A stretch of DNA of 34,896 bases. It comes from Candidatus Fimousia stercorigallinarum. Its GTDB lineage: Bacteria > Bacillota > Clostridia > Lachnospirales > Lachnospiraceae. The position numbers were made by a program, and so were the translations under genes. Shown here in pieces: positions 22,952-31,634 of this stretch. Positions within the stretch are counted from its first letter, which is position 1, and each line of letters begins with the position of its first letter. The stretch is taken from contig DVKZ01000061.1 in the NCBI GenBank assembly GCA_018715775.1, forward strand, positions 1 to 34,896, in the 5' to 3' direction. Under the pieces are notes generated by a model, which did not search any database, had not been told where the DNA came from, and saw only the letters and a list, made by a program, of their open reading frames with translations.

Positions 22952-25542
22952 AAGAATATTATACATTTATCGTAAATGGAATAGAAAGAACGACCGATCA
23001 GGATAAACCCCTGCTTCGTTATCTGAGAGATGACCTCCATCTTCATTCAGTCAAAGACGGCTGTAGTGAAGGCGCCTGTGGCACCTGCACCATTATTGTC
23101 GATGGAAAGGCGGTAAAATCCTGTGTTTTAACAACGAAAAGAGCGGCAGGCAGACAGATTATTACCACAGAAGGCTTGAGTGAAGAAGAAAAAGAAGCAT
23201 TTGTCTATGCATTTGGTTCGAAGGGTTCGGTACAGTGCGGATTTTGTATTCCGGGAATGGTAATGGCCGGAAAGGCGCTGATCGATCAGGTTCCGGATCC
23301 GACGGAAGAGGAAATCAAGATTGCGCTCAAAGGAAATGTTTGCCGCTGTACGGGATATAAGAAGATTATTGAGGGTATCCAGCTTGCTGCTGCGATTTTA
23401 CGCGGAGATATAAAGATTAAAGAAGAGTTAGAAAAGGGAGACGATTATGGCGTCGGAAAACAGGCATTTCGTCTGGATGTAAGAGAAAAAGTACTCGGAT
23501 ATGGTGAATACCCGGATGATGTAGAAATGGAAGATATGGTGTATGCTTCTGCGGTTCGTTCTAAGTATCCGCGGGCACGTATTCTTGATATACACACGGA
23601 AAAAGCAATGGCTCTGCCCGGAGTACTGGATATTCTGACCGCAGATGATGTTCCGAATAATAAAGTCGGACATCTGCAGCAGGACTGGGATGTCATGATC
23701 GCGAAAGGAAGCATTACAAGATGTGTCGGAGATGCGATCTGCCTTGTCATTGCAGAGACGAGGGAGATTCTGGAAAAAGCAAAAAAACTGGTGAAAATCG
23801 ATTATGAAGTGTTAAAGCCGGTTACGACGATCAAAGAGGCGATGGCGGAAGATGCACCAAAGGTTCATTCGAATGGGAATCTGTGTCAGAGACGCCATGT
23901 AACAAGAGGTGATGCAAAAAAAGCACTGGAAAATTCTAAATATGTCGTTACGCAGTCCTATCGGACGCCGTTTACGGAACATGCTTTTTTGGAACCGGAA
24001 TGCGCAGTCGCATATCCGTATAAGGATGGCGTAAAAGTTCTTTCTACGGACCAGGGCGTTTACGATACGAGACACGAGATTGCGATCATGCTCGGCTGGG
24101 AGCAGGAGAGGATCGTGGTGGAAAACAAACTGGTCGGCGGCGGATTCGGCGGAAAGGAAGACGTGTCGGCACAGCATATTGCAGCGCTGGCAGCCTTAAA
24201 AGTCAAGCGTCCTGTGAAAGTGACATTTTCCAGGCAGGAATCGATCAATTTCCATCCAAAGCGCCATTACATGGAGGGCACTTTTACGCTTGGTTGTGAT
24301 GAAAATGGTATTTTTACCGGTTTAGACTGTGAAATTTATTTTGATACCGGAGCGTATGCTTCCCTGTGCGGACCGGTTTTGGAAAGAGCCTGTACGCATT
24401 CGGTAGGACCGTATTGTTATCAGAATACGGATATCCGCGGATTCGGATATTACACAAACAATCCGCCGGCTGGGGCATTTCGCGGATTTGGTGTATGCCA
24501 AAGTGAATTTGCTTTGGAATCGAATATCAATCTTCTGGCAGAGAAGGTAGGAATTTCTCCGTGGGAGATTCGTTACCGTAATGCGATCGAACCGGGAAAA
24601 GTGCTTCCGAATGGTCAGATCGCGGACTGTTCTACTGCACTGAAAGAGACGCTTTTGGCCGTGAAAGATGCTTATGAAAGCAATCCCGGCAGAGCAGGTA
24701 TCGCATGTGCGATGAAAAATGCAGGTGTCGGAGTCGGGCTTCCGGATAAAGGAAGAGCAAAAATTGTGATCGAAGATGGAAAAGTCAATTTATACAGCGC
24801 TGCTTCGGATATCGGACAGGGATGCGCTACTGTCTTTGTTCAGATGATTGCGGAAGCAACCGGAATTGGAAAAGAAATGATCATCAATCGCGGTTCAAAT
24901 TCGGAACTGGCTCCGGATTCCGGTACGACTTCCGGATCCAGACAGACACTGATCACTGGCGAAGCAGTCCGGATGGCAGCCTCCGATCTGAATGAGGAAC
25001 TGAAAAAAGCAGGCGGTGATCTGTCAAAGCTGGAAGGACGGGAGTTCTTTGCTGAATTCTTTGATCCGACAGATAAGCTTGGAGCAGATGTTCCATATCC
25101 AAAGAGCCATGTAGCGTATGGATTTGCAACACATGTAGTCATTCTTGATGACGACGGCCGCGTAAAAGAAGTATATGCGGCACATGATTCCGGCAAGGTT
25201 GTTAATCCGATTTCCATTCAGGGTCAGATTGAGGGAGGCGTTTTAATGGGGCTTGGCTATGCGCTTACAGAAGATTTTCCGTTGAAAGACGGGGTGCCTC
25301 AGGCAAAATACGGAACGCTCGGATTGATGCGCTCTACCCAGATTCCGGATATTCATGCGATTTACGTGGAAAAAGAGGAACTTCTGCCATTTGCATATGG
25401 TGCAAAAGGAATCGGCGAGATCGCCACAATTCCAACTGCTCCGGCGGCGCAAGGCGCTTATTATGCGATGGATCGACAGCTTCGAACAACATTGCCGATG
25501 AAAGATACATATTATTCAAAGAAACAGAAAGCAGTGAAATAA
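22948..25542 (+). CDS. xdhD: Selenium-dependent-type xanthine dehydrogenase, fused Fe-S and molybdopterin subunits
   Basis: The 864-residue protein starts with a [2Fe-2S] domain (C39, C44, C47 in GCSEGACGTC) and a second 2Fe-2S domain (QCGFCIPGM, NVCRCTGY), then the molybdopterin domain from about residue 170, with GGGFGGKED near residue 393, GAFRGFGVCQSEFALE near 512, and GIGEIATIPTAPA near the end. No FAD domain is present, so electrons probably leave to the coupled polyferredoxin or YgfK. The length and fusion match the Se-dependent xanthine dehydrogenase/XdhD family. It probably hydroxylates or reduces the purine ring (xanthine/urate interconversion). The maturation genes for the labile selenium cofactor are not in the window. 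Confidence 0.9.
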   Translation: MKEYYTFIVNGIERTTDQDKPLLRYLRDDLHLHSVKDGCSEGACGTCTIIVDGKAVKSCVLTTKRAAGRQIITTEGLSEEEKEAFVYAFGSKGSVQCGFCIPGMVMAGKALIDQVPDPTEEEIKIALKGNVCRCTGYKKIIEGIQLAAAILRGDIKIKEELEKGDDYGVGKQAFRLDVREKVLGYGEYPDDVEMEDMVYASAVRSKYPRARILDIHTEKAMALPGVLDILTADDVPNNKVGHLQQDWDVMIAKGSITRCVGDAICLVIAETREILEKAKKLVKIDYEVLKPVTTIKEAMAEDAPKVHSNGNLCQRRHVTRGDAKKALENSKYVVTQSYRTPFTEHAFLEPECAVAYPYKDGVKVLSTDQGVYDTRHEIAIMLGWEQERIVVENKLVGGGFGGKEDVSAQHIAALAALKVKRPVKVTFSRQESINFHPKRHYMEGTFTLGCDENGIFTGLDCEIYFDTGAYASLCGPVLERACTHSVGPYCYQNTDIRGFGYYTNNPPAGAFRGFGVCQSEFALESNINLLAEKVGISPWEIRYRNAIEPGKVLPNGQIADCSTALKETLLAVKDAYESNPGRAGIACAMKNAGVGVGLPDKGRAKIVIEDGKVNLYSAASDIGQGCATVFVQMIAEATGIGKEMIINRGSNSELAPDSGTTSGSRQTLITGEAVRMAASDLNEELKKAGGDLSKLEGREFFAEFFDPTDKLGADVPYPKSHVAYGFATHVVILDDDGRVKEVYAAHDSGKVVNPISIQGQIEGGVLMGLGYALTEDFPLKDGVPQAKYGTLGLMRSTQIPDIHAIYVEKEELLPFAYGAKGIGEIATIPTAPAAQGAYYAMDRQLRTTLPMKDTYYSKKQKAVK

Positions 25543-25551
25543 ACATAGGAT

Positions 25552-25604
25552 AAGTCCTGTGGACATTCAAAAATTCGCAAAATTTGAATTCCACAGGGCT
25601 TTTT
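25552..25604 (+). terminator. Terminator after the rightward purine operon
   Basis: AAGTCCTGTGGA at 25552-25563 pairs with TCCACAGGGCTTT at 25590-25602, with an inner ATTCAAA/TTTGAAT pairing, followed by TTTTTAT. It closes the ssnA-xdhD operon. Confidence 0.88.
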
Positions 25605-25664
25605 ATATATTTAGAAACATCTTAATCATACAAAGAACGTATGGATGGAGATAAAAGACAAGCA

Positions 25665-25694
25665 TTAGACGCATATGAAAAAGTCTTTTATAAT
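25665..25694 (+). promoter_or_regulatory. Promoter of the aldo/keto reductase gene
   Basis: TTAGAC at 25665-25670 and TATAAT at 25689-25694 with 18-base spacing lie 38 bases before the ATG at 25732. Confidence 0.55.
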
Positions 25695-25731
25695 AGAATC
25701 AATATTAATTTTATTTTGGGAGGGAATCATA

Positions 25732-26793
25732 ATGAATGAAATCCAAACAATGAAATATACAAAATTAGGAAAGTCTGATCTGAATGTTTCCCGTATTTGT
25801 ATGGGTTGTATGGGATTTGGAGATGCAAATAACGGACAGCACAGCTGGACGCTCGATGAAGCACATTCCCGTGAAATTATAAAAAGAGGGCTGGAACTCG
25901 GCATTAATTTCTTTGATACTGCGATCGGATATCAAAGTGGAACGAGTGAACAATTTGTTGGACGGGCACTTCGGGATTTTGCAAATCGGGATGAAGTTGT
26001 GGTTGCGACAAAATTTTTACCGCGGACGCCGGAAGAAATCGAAGCGGGGATCAGCGGACAAAAACATATTGAACAAATGATCAATACAAGCCTGAAAAAT
26101 CTTGGAATGGATTATGTCGATCTCTATATTTATCATATGTGGGATTATGAAACACCGCTTTATGATATCATGGATGGATTAAATCGGATCGTAAAAGAGG
26201 GAAAAGCAAGATATATCGGTATTTCTAACTGTTTTGCTTACCAGCTGGCAAAGGCAAATGCACTTGCAGAAAAAGAAGGCTTTGCAAAGTTTGTTTCGAT
26301 TCAGGGTCATTATAACCTGATCTTCCGGGAAGAAGAACGGGAAATGGCGAAGTTGTGTGCAGAAGATCAGATTGCCATGACTCCATATAGTGCTCTGGCC
26401 GGTGGAAGATTGTCCAAACATCCGGGCGAGACATCCAAACGTTTGGAAGAGGACAGTTATGCCAGGTTAAAATATGACGCTGCAGCAAAACAGGACAGTG
26501 TGATTATTCAAAGAGTTGAGGAACTGGCAGAACAAAAAGGAGTTACGATGACGGAAGTATCACTTGCATGGCTGTTAACAAAAGTAACGGCACCTGTTGT
26601 CGGAGCAATAAAAATGCATCACGTAGAAGGTGCTGCAAAAGCGGTGAATCTTGAATTAACACCTCAGGAGATCCATTATCTGGAAGAAGCATATGTTCCG
26701 CATAAATTGGTTGGTGTTATGGCACAGAATACTTCAGCGACAGCGAAAGAATCCCACGTCTGGTCAACTGGAAATCAAAAAATTGAACAATAG
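25732..26793 (+). CDS. Aldo/keto reductase
   Basis: The 353-residue protein has the aldo/keto reductase barrel: GINFFDTAIGYQSGTSEQFVG with the catalytic aspartate and tyrosine, YVDLYIYHMWD with the catalytic histidine, GKARYIGISNC, and a C-terminal NADPH-binding stretch AWLLTKVTAPVVGAIK. It probably reduces an aldehyde or ketone with NADPH in the cytosol; the substrate is unknown. The ATG at 25732 follows GGGAGGG and opens the conserved strand; an upstream frame would add 19 residues. It is monocistronic, with a promoter upstream and a terminator downstream. Confidence 0.88.
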   Translation: MNEIQTMKYTKLGKSDLNVSRICMGCMGFGDANNGQHSWTLDEAHSREIIKRGLELGINFFDTAIGYQSGTSEQFVGRALRDFANRDEVVVATKFLPRTPEEIEAGISGQKHIEQMINTSLKNLGMDYVDLYIYHMWDYETPLYDIMDGLNRIVKEGKARYIGISNCFAYQLAKANALAEKEGFAKFVSIQGHYNLIFREEEREMAKLCAEDQIAMTPYSALAGGRLSKHPGETSKRLEEDSYARLKYDAAAKQDSVIIQRVEELAEQKGVTMTEVSLAWLLTKVTAPVVGAIKMHHVEGAAKAVNLELTPQEIHYLEEAYVPHKLVGVMAQNTSATAKESHVWSTGNQKIEQ

Positions 26794-26802
26794 ATCAAAA
26801 GG

Positions 26803-26848
26803 AAACCCTCAGAAGGATCAGATACATGTTCATCTGAGGGGTTTTTTT
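26803..26848. terminator. Bidirectional terminator between aldo/keto reductase and the broken PEP-binding gene
   Basis: AAACCCTCAGA at 26803-26813 pairs with TCTGAGGGGTTT at 26833-26844, followed by T-runs rightward. On the minus strand it overlaps the last codons and stop of the PEP/pyruvate-binding gene, so it serves the two convergent genes. Confidence 0.8.
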
Positions 26849-28463
26849 GCGGAAGTTCCCATAGAAGAATCTTCCAGTTCAAAGAAGATCCGGTCTTCCG
26901 GAAGCTTTGGAATATCGATCTGACGGCCTTCTTTTCCGGTAAAGAGAGGACGGCACTGAACGAGATTTAATACAAAATCTCCATTTTCATCCAGATTAAC
27001 GGTATATTCGATATCGACCGGATTTTGATAAGCCTTTTCCAAAGTTTTCAATATTTTTTGCATGAAGTCGGTAAAAGCTTTATTTTCCAGAAGTTTCTGG
27101 CAGGTTACAAACCAGACTTGTCGCCAGCGTCCCATCCGTTTTAGTGAATTTTCCGCTTCCATATCCCGTTCCATTACAGAGCGTTTAAACCAGAGCGGAA
27201 GCTGATCCAACAGGGAATCCACAGAAATGGTTGTCAGTTCGTTCTTTGTAATATCCAGAACATCCATATTTCTCTGGGAAAAGCGGTGTCGTTCGGCAAC
27301 GTTGCGGTACATGGAAACGGCAGGACGATCCAGATTGACAAGCCGCGGATAATCATTTTCCGTCCGGTCGACAGCGCGGGTGCCGAGACCGGTTACGATT
27401 TAAAATATTCTTCATCTGTGCGCTGTGAAATCCGTGTTTCCCAGCAGTCATTTGATACGATATAGGTGTAAAAAACATCTGAACCGATGTAGAAAGAATC
27501 ATGTGGTTCGTGATATTGTATATATTCCGGTATATTGGAATGGATGATCTTTCTGGCAAGAAGCATACCGCAGGCTTTTCCGCCGATCGCGCCGCTTCCG
27601 ATCATCCGATCCCTCAGTTTAAAATAATCATTTGGTTTGAAATATTGTTTGACCATTTTCTGCAAATGCGGATCCTTTGTCATTGTGCTTTCCAAAATCT
27701 GCTGTTCTGTATCGCTGCTGAAAGTTCCATGCTGGTATTCCAGTTTTTCCAGTGTAAAAAAACGGTCATAGCTATCATAATTTTGATCCTGCGTTGTAGC
27801 CGATTCCTCTTCTAAAAGCTGATAATAACGGCTTAACTCGACGCCGCCCGTGACCGGATGAAAATCTCTTTCTTCTTTTGTGCAGGCATGAACCATGAAC
27901 ATTTTCGTGGAATAACGGTTCCAGACTTTTAAAGGATGCAGATAGATGTGGCTGTTGCTGTATACATCTAAAAATAGCTGCGTCGTATCCCGGATCTGTG
28001 CAATCGCATGAAAGGAATGGCGTCCACGGATGACCGGAAAATAGGCAGCGGTGTCCAGACGAAACAAATACGGGCAGGTAACGCGGAAGAAATTGCCCAT
28101 CATCAGATCGGTATACCAAACGGACTGAAGAGAAGAAAGACTGTCAAATACATAAAAAGCATCTTTGCCTTCTGCTGTGATCCGGTTATAAATATCTACG
28201 GTAAATGCTTCAAATCCTTTATCAGGGTCAAACTCGTAGATTTTCAGACCTTCCCGCGGAGTCAGAATCGGTTCGTGGTTGGCAAACCGCATATAGATCA
28301 GATTTCGGCCGTCTTCGATCGCTTGTTCAACAAAAGGAAGGGCAAAAAAACGAAATTCATCCAGATTGGATACGCTCCATACGACATTATCCCCCATGCG
28401 GATGTGATCGAGAAGTTGATCTGCGCTTGGAATGCCGCTTTTTACTTTGTCAAATGCTGCCAT
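26830..28463 (-). pseudogene. PEP/pyruvate-binding (PPDK-like) protein, broken by an internal deletion
   Basis: Two frames encode parts of one protein. The N-terminal piece runs from ATG 28463 (MAAFDKVKSGIPSAD) to a stop near 27393 just after RTDEEYFKS, and includes an RMIGSGAIGGKACGMLLARK segment typical of the ATP-grasp PEP/pyruvate-binding family. The C-terminal piece continues in another frame from about 27398 (GLGTRAVDRTENDYPRL) through VQCRPLF to the stop at 26830. The relatives I know have roughly 300 residues between these points. They are missing, and the junction is out of frame. The start is supported by CAGGAGG. Assembly error is possible. The protein is probably non-functional. 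Confidence 0.82.
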
Positions 28464-28684
28464 CATACACCTCCTGATTAAATGTTTTCGTAATTCTATT
28501 TTATCATTTTTCAAAACAATATCCCAGGTTTAATTCCTTTGTCAGAAAAAAACGAATAAAATAAACTGAAAATTGCAAAAGTCAAAGCTGCACAAGAGCG
28601 AAAGGGAGAAGTGGCACAGCTATATGGTATTGAATAAACATTCGTTAACTTGGAAAATATTAATATGGAAAGGACTACGATTCT

Positions 28685-28741
28685 ATGGGAAATCCAGCAT
28701 TGACAAATCTTTATGACAGCAGAGGAGTAAGTTTGATATGA
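28685..28741 (+). CDS. Possible 18-residue leader peptide overlapping sdaAB
   Basis: ATG 28685 opens a short frame, MGNPALTNLYDSRGVSLI, whose stop overlaps the sdaAB start in an ATGA at 28738-28741. AAAGGAC lies 10-15 bases upstream. It could be a translational coupler. Nothing else supports it, so it may be chance. Confidence 0.3.
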   Translation: MGNPALTNLYDSRGVSLI

Positions 28742-29406
28742 ATATTTTTGAAATTCTCGGTCCGGTCATGGTCGGACCTTCCAGTTCCCATACAGCCGGG
28801 GCGGTCCGTATCGGGCTGATCACAAGAAAGCTTCTGGCAGAACGGCCGGTAAAAGCGGTGATCGGCATGTCCGGTTCATTTGCAGCAACTGGAAGAGGAC
28901 ACGGAACAGATAGGGCGCTGATCGCCGGCCTGCTAAGTATGCGTCCGGATGACATGAGGATACCGGACAGTTTTGCCTATGCGAAAGAAGAAGGATTTGA
29001 ATTTTCATTTGAGCAGGTACAGCTTCGGGATGCGCATCCGAATTCCGCATTGATCCGTGTGATCGGAGAAAAAGGAAGGAAATTGACCGTGCAGGCATCT
29101 TTTCTTGGCGGCGGCCGGATCATGGTAAATCGCCTGGATGGCATTGACGTGAATTGTACGTGTGAAATGCCGACATTGATCGTCCACAACATGGATCAGC
29201 CGGGGCATGTGGCGGAGGTAACGTCAATGCTTTCTCACAAATCGGTCAATATTGCGAATATGTCACTTTATCGAAATAAACGAGGTGGCCGCGCTGTCAT
29301 GGTCGTGGAGACTGATCAGCCGATACCAAAGGAATCAATCCAATGGCTGGAACATTTGGAGGGCGTGATCAAGGTGACATATATCAACGTAGGAGGAGAA
29401 TTATAA
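28738..29406 (+). CDS. sdaAB: L-serine ammonia-lyase, iron-sulfur type, subunit beta
   Basis: The 222-residue protein starts MNIFEILGPVMVGPSSSHTAG, the conserved start of the beta subunit, and ends with an ACT domain (near residues 145-222: TLIVHNMDQPGHVAEVTSML). With the alpha subunit it deaminates L-serine to pyruvate and ammonia through aminoacrylate, using a [4Fe-4S] cluster, which suits an anaerobe. It is the first gene of a two-gene operon, and the alpha subunit gene follows two bases after its stop codon. A ribosome-binding site AGAGGAG lies upstream of ATG 28738. Confidence 0.95.
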   Translation: MNIFEILGPVMVGPSSSHTAGAVRIGLITRKLLAERPVKAVIGMSGSFAATGRGHGTDRALIAGLLSMRPDDMRIPDSFAYAKEEGFEFSFEQVQLRDAHPNSALIRVIGEKGRKLTVQASFLGGGRIMVNRLDGIDVNCTCEMPTLIVHNMDQPGHVAEVTSMLSHKSVNIANMSLYRNKRGGRAVMVVETDQPIPKESIQWLEHLEGVIKVTYINVGGEL

Positions 29407-29408
29407 GC

Positions 29409-30275
29409 ATGGCATTTGAAAGTTTGATGATGATATTAGAAACATGCAGGGAAAAGGAAATTCCTTTTTGGGAAGCGATACTTTTGGATGATATGAATGA
29501 AAGAAATGCAGACCGGCAAGAGTCGATGGAACAGATGAGAACCCTGTGGCATGCAATGCAGGAAGCGGCAGATCGCTATGATGGAAATTTGCGTTCGAAC
29601 AGTGGTTTTGTAGGAGGTGCCGGCCGGCAGATGGAAGAATATGTGAAAAAAGGGGATACTCTGTGCGGATCGTTTGTTGGAACCGTGATCGCCGGGGCTT
29701 TGCAGATGGGCGAATCCAATGCCTGCATGAAGAGAATCGTTGCAGCACCGACAGCAGGAGCATGCGGGGTACTGCCGGCTGTCCTCGTTCCATATTATAA
29801 GGAAAGAAAGGTTTCGGAGCAGAAGATTTTGGAGGCGTTATATACGGCGGCAGGAATCGGACAGGTCATTGCCCTGCGTGCGAGTATTGCGGGCGCATCC
29901 GGCGGCTGTCAGGCGGAAATCGGAACGGCGAGTGCTATGGCAGCAGGAGCCATGGTTCATTTGCAGGGTGGAAATGAGGAACAGATTGCCCATGGCGCCG
30001 CTATGGCGGTAAAGAATCTCCTTGGACTGGTCTGTGACCCGGTAGCGGGACTTGTGGAAGTTCCATGTGTAAAAAGAAATGTTGCAGGCGCAGTGATCGC
30101 ACTTTCGTCAGCTGATATGGCGCTGGCCGGTATCAAAAGCCGAATTTCACCGGATCAGGTCATTGATGCAATGAAAGAAGTCGGCGATCTGATGGATGTC
30201 AGCCTAAAGGAAACCGGAAGAGGCGGTCTGGCTGGAACAAAAGAAGGTCAGGAAATGGCAGAAGCGCTGGAATGA
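29409..30275 (+). CDS. sdaAA: L-serine ammonia-lyase, iron-sulfur type, subunit alpha
   Basis: The 288-residue subunit has the conserved APTAGACGVLPAVL motif, SGGCQAEIGTASAMAAGAMV and CDPVAGLVEVPC with the cluster-binding cysteines, and ends TGRGGLAGTKEG. The start ATG 29409 follows AGGAGGAG, while an earlier frame start would add 22 unlike residues. It forms the catalytic complex with the beta subunit and adds to pyruvate formation, as YgeX does in the purine locus. Confidence 0.95.
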   Translation: MAFESLMMILETCREKEIPFWEAILLDDMNERNADRQESMEQMRTLWHAMQEAADRYDGNLRSNSGFVGGAGRQMEEYVKKGDTLCGSFVGTVIAGALQMGESNACMKRIVAAPTAGACGVLPAVLVPYYKERKVSEQKILEALYTAAGIGQVIALRASIAGASGGCQAEIGTASAMAAGAMVHLQGGNEEQIAHGAAMAVKNLLGLVCDPVAGLVEVPCVKRNVAGAVIALSSADMALAGIKSRISPDQVIDAMKEVGDLMDVSLKETGRGGLAGTKEGQEMAEALE

Positions 30276-30305
30276 AAATAGAAATTTTGATATAGATAGA
30301 ATGTT

Positions 30306-30357
30306 ATCAGGAAATTCAGAAGCTCATGCAGCTTATGGATTTCCTGATTTTTGTTTT
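30306..30357 (+). terminator. Terminator after serine dehydratase operon
   Basis: ATCAGGAAAT at 30306-30315 pairs with ATTTCCTGAT at 30339-30348, with an inner AAGCT/AGCTT pairing, followed by TTTTGTTTT. Confidence 0.88.
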
Positions 30358-30391
30358 ATGAGAGAATGGTGAAAAATTCAAAAAATTTTAA

Positions 30392-30467
30392 TGTAACTAT
30401 TGACATTACATTAAAAGGGTGCTATATTAACCTTACAAGATGTAACTACGATAGTTACAATTGTAAC
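30392..30467 (+). promoter_or_regulatory. Promoter and Rrf2-type operators of the NTF2-like gene
   Basis: TTGACA (30400-30405) and TATATT (30423-30428) with 17-base spacing form a strong promoter. TGTAAC-N7-TTACA overlaps the -35 box at 30392-30410, a perfect TGTAAC-N7-GTTACA dyad lies at 30441-30459, and a further TGTAAC lies at 30462. The same element precedes the Rrf2 gene, so this gene is probably repressed by it. Confidence 0.7.
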
Positions 30468-30501
30468 AAATAAGAAACAATAAACAAAAAAAATATGAAA
30501 C

Positions 30502-31074
30502 ATGAATTTTAAGGTGTTCTTACAGACTATTTACAACTTTGCAGGAGCGGGAGAACAAGTGGCATTTGATATTTTCCGATTTAATGAAGAAGGGAAAATA
30601 GCAGAACATTGGGATAATCTGGCAGTGAAGGCGGAACCAAATCCATCCGGACATACGCAGACAGATGGTTATGAGGCAGTAGAAGATCTCGATAAAACAG
30701 AAGAAAATAGAGAACTTGTGAGAAACTTTCTCATCGATGTTATGCAGGGGAAACATCCGGAAAAAACACCGGAATATTTTAAAGGAGACATTTACATTCA
30801 GCATAATACAGGAATCGCAGATGGACTTTCCGGTCTGGGTGCTGCATTAGAAGCACTTGCAGGACAGGGCATTCAGATGATCTATGATACGACACACCAG
30901 ATTTTGGCACAGGGCAATTTCGTACTCGCTGTATCCGAAGGAACTTTTGGAGGATCACCAACTTCTTACTATGACCTTTGGAGAGTAGAAAATGGAAAAA
31001 TTACAGAACACTGGGATGTCATGGAAACCATTGCTGCAAAAGAAACATGGCAGAATGAGAATGGCAAATTCTAA
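30502..31074 (+). CDS. NTF2/SnoaL-like protein with a shortened N-terminus
   Basis: The 190-residue protein contains a complete SnoaL-like domain in its C-terminal half (NRELVRNFLIDVMQGKHPE, then DIYIQHNTGIADGLSGL, then DLWRVENGKITEHWDVMETI) and, before it, only the last third of a second copy (VAFDIFRFNEEGKIAEHWDNL). The first domain appears to have lost its beginning. No ribosome-binding site precedes ATG 30502; a GTG at 30559 after GGGAG is an alternative start. SnoaL-like proteins bind small hydrophobic molecules or act as cyclases or isomerases; the role here is unknown. The Rrf2 gene follows with a shared operator type. Confidence 0.7.
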   Translation: MNFKVFLQTIYNFAGAGEQVAFDIFRFNEEGKIAEHWDNLAVKAEPNPSGHTQTDGYEAVEDLDKTEENRELVRNFLIDVMQGKHPEKTPEYFKGDIYIQHNTGIADGLSGLGAALEALAGQGIQMIYDTTHQILAQGNFVLAVSEGTFGGSPTSYYDLWRVENGKITEHWDVMETIAAKETWQNENGKF

Positions 31075-31111
31075 TGTAACCATTGACATTACATTTTTCA
31101 TGCAGTAGAAT
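31075..31111 (+). promoter_or_regulatory. Promoter and operator of the Rrf2 gene
   Basis: TTGACA (31083-31088) and TAGAAT (31106-31111), 17 bases apart, are overlapped by TGTAAC-N7-TTACA at 31075-31093, nearly identical to the element at 30392-30410. This suggests autoregulation. Confidence 0.72.
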
Positions 31112-31131
31112 GGTGGCAGGAGGTGGATATT

Positions 31132-31572
31132 ATGCAGATTTCAAGTAGATTTACAATTGCCCTGCACATCTTCGCCTGCGTGGATACATTCAAAAATGAT
31201 CGGAAAGTAACAAGTGATTTCCTTGCTGCAAGTATTAACACAAATCCGGTTATTATTCGGAGGATTCTGACACAGCTGAAGAAGGCAGGATTGATCATAG
31301 TAGCCAGGGGAACCGGCGGGATTGAGGTGACAAGGGAGCTTTCTGAGATTTCCTTTTATGATGTTTATCAGGCCATTGAACCGGTAGAAGACGGAAATCT
31401 GTTCCGTTTTCATGAAGGTCCAAATCCGCAATGCCCGGTTGGCAGACATATCCATGACTTGCTGGATGATAAGCTGAATGCCATTCAGACAGCAATGGAA
31501 AATGAAATGAAAAAATATACGCTGGAAGATTTGCAGACAGGAATGCAGGAATTTCTGGCAAAAGAGGCTTAA
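31132..31572 (+). CDS. Rrf2-family transcriptional regulator
   Basis: The 146-residue protein has an N-terminal winged helix-turn-helix (MQISSRFTIALHIFACVD, SDFLAASINTNPVIIRRILTQ, then a wing ARGTGGIEVTREL) followed by a dimerisation helix. It has only one cysteine in the usual effector loop (NPQCPVG), so it probably does not hold an Fe-S cluster like IscR and is closer to YwnA- or CymR-like members. I chose ATG 31132, which has AGGAGG at 31116-31122, over a GTG at 31123. It probably represses itself and the NTF2-like gene through the TGTAAC-type sites. It may sense an electrophile or redox signal. Confidence 0.88.
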   Translation: MQISSRFTIALHIFACVDTFKNDRKVTSDFLAASINTNPVIIRRILTQLKKAGLIIVARGTGGIEVTRELSEISFYDVYQAIEPVEDGNLFRFHEGPNPQCPVGRHIHDLLDDKLNAIQTAMENEMKKYTLEDLQTGMQEFLAKEA

Positions 31573-31578
31573 TGTTCA

Positions 31579-31615
31579 GAGACTCCGGAATGATTGGTTT
31601 TCGGAGTCTCTTTTA
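31579..31615 (+). terminator. Terminator after the Rrf2 gene
   Basis: AGAGACTCCGGAA at 31579-31591 pairs with TTCGGAGTCTCT at 31600-31611, followed by TTTTATG. It separates the regulator gene from the next operon. Confidence 0.82.
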
Positions 31616-31634
31616 TGTAATAAGGAGAATGTAG

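Noticed and set aside
22948..25542. Selenocysteine codon in the xanthine dehydrogenase-like gene
   Set aside because: No in-frame TGA interrupts the gene. Selenium in this family is a labile cofactor, not selenocysteine.
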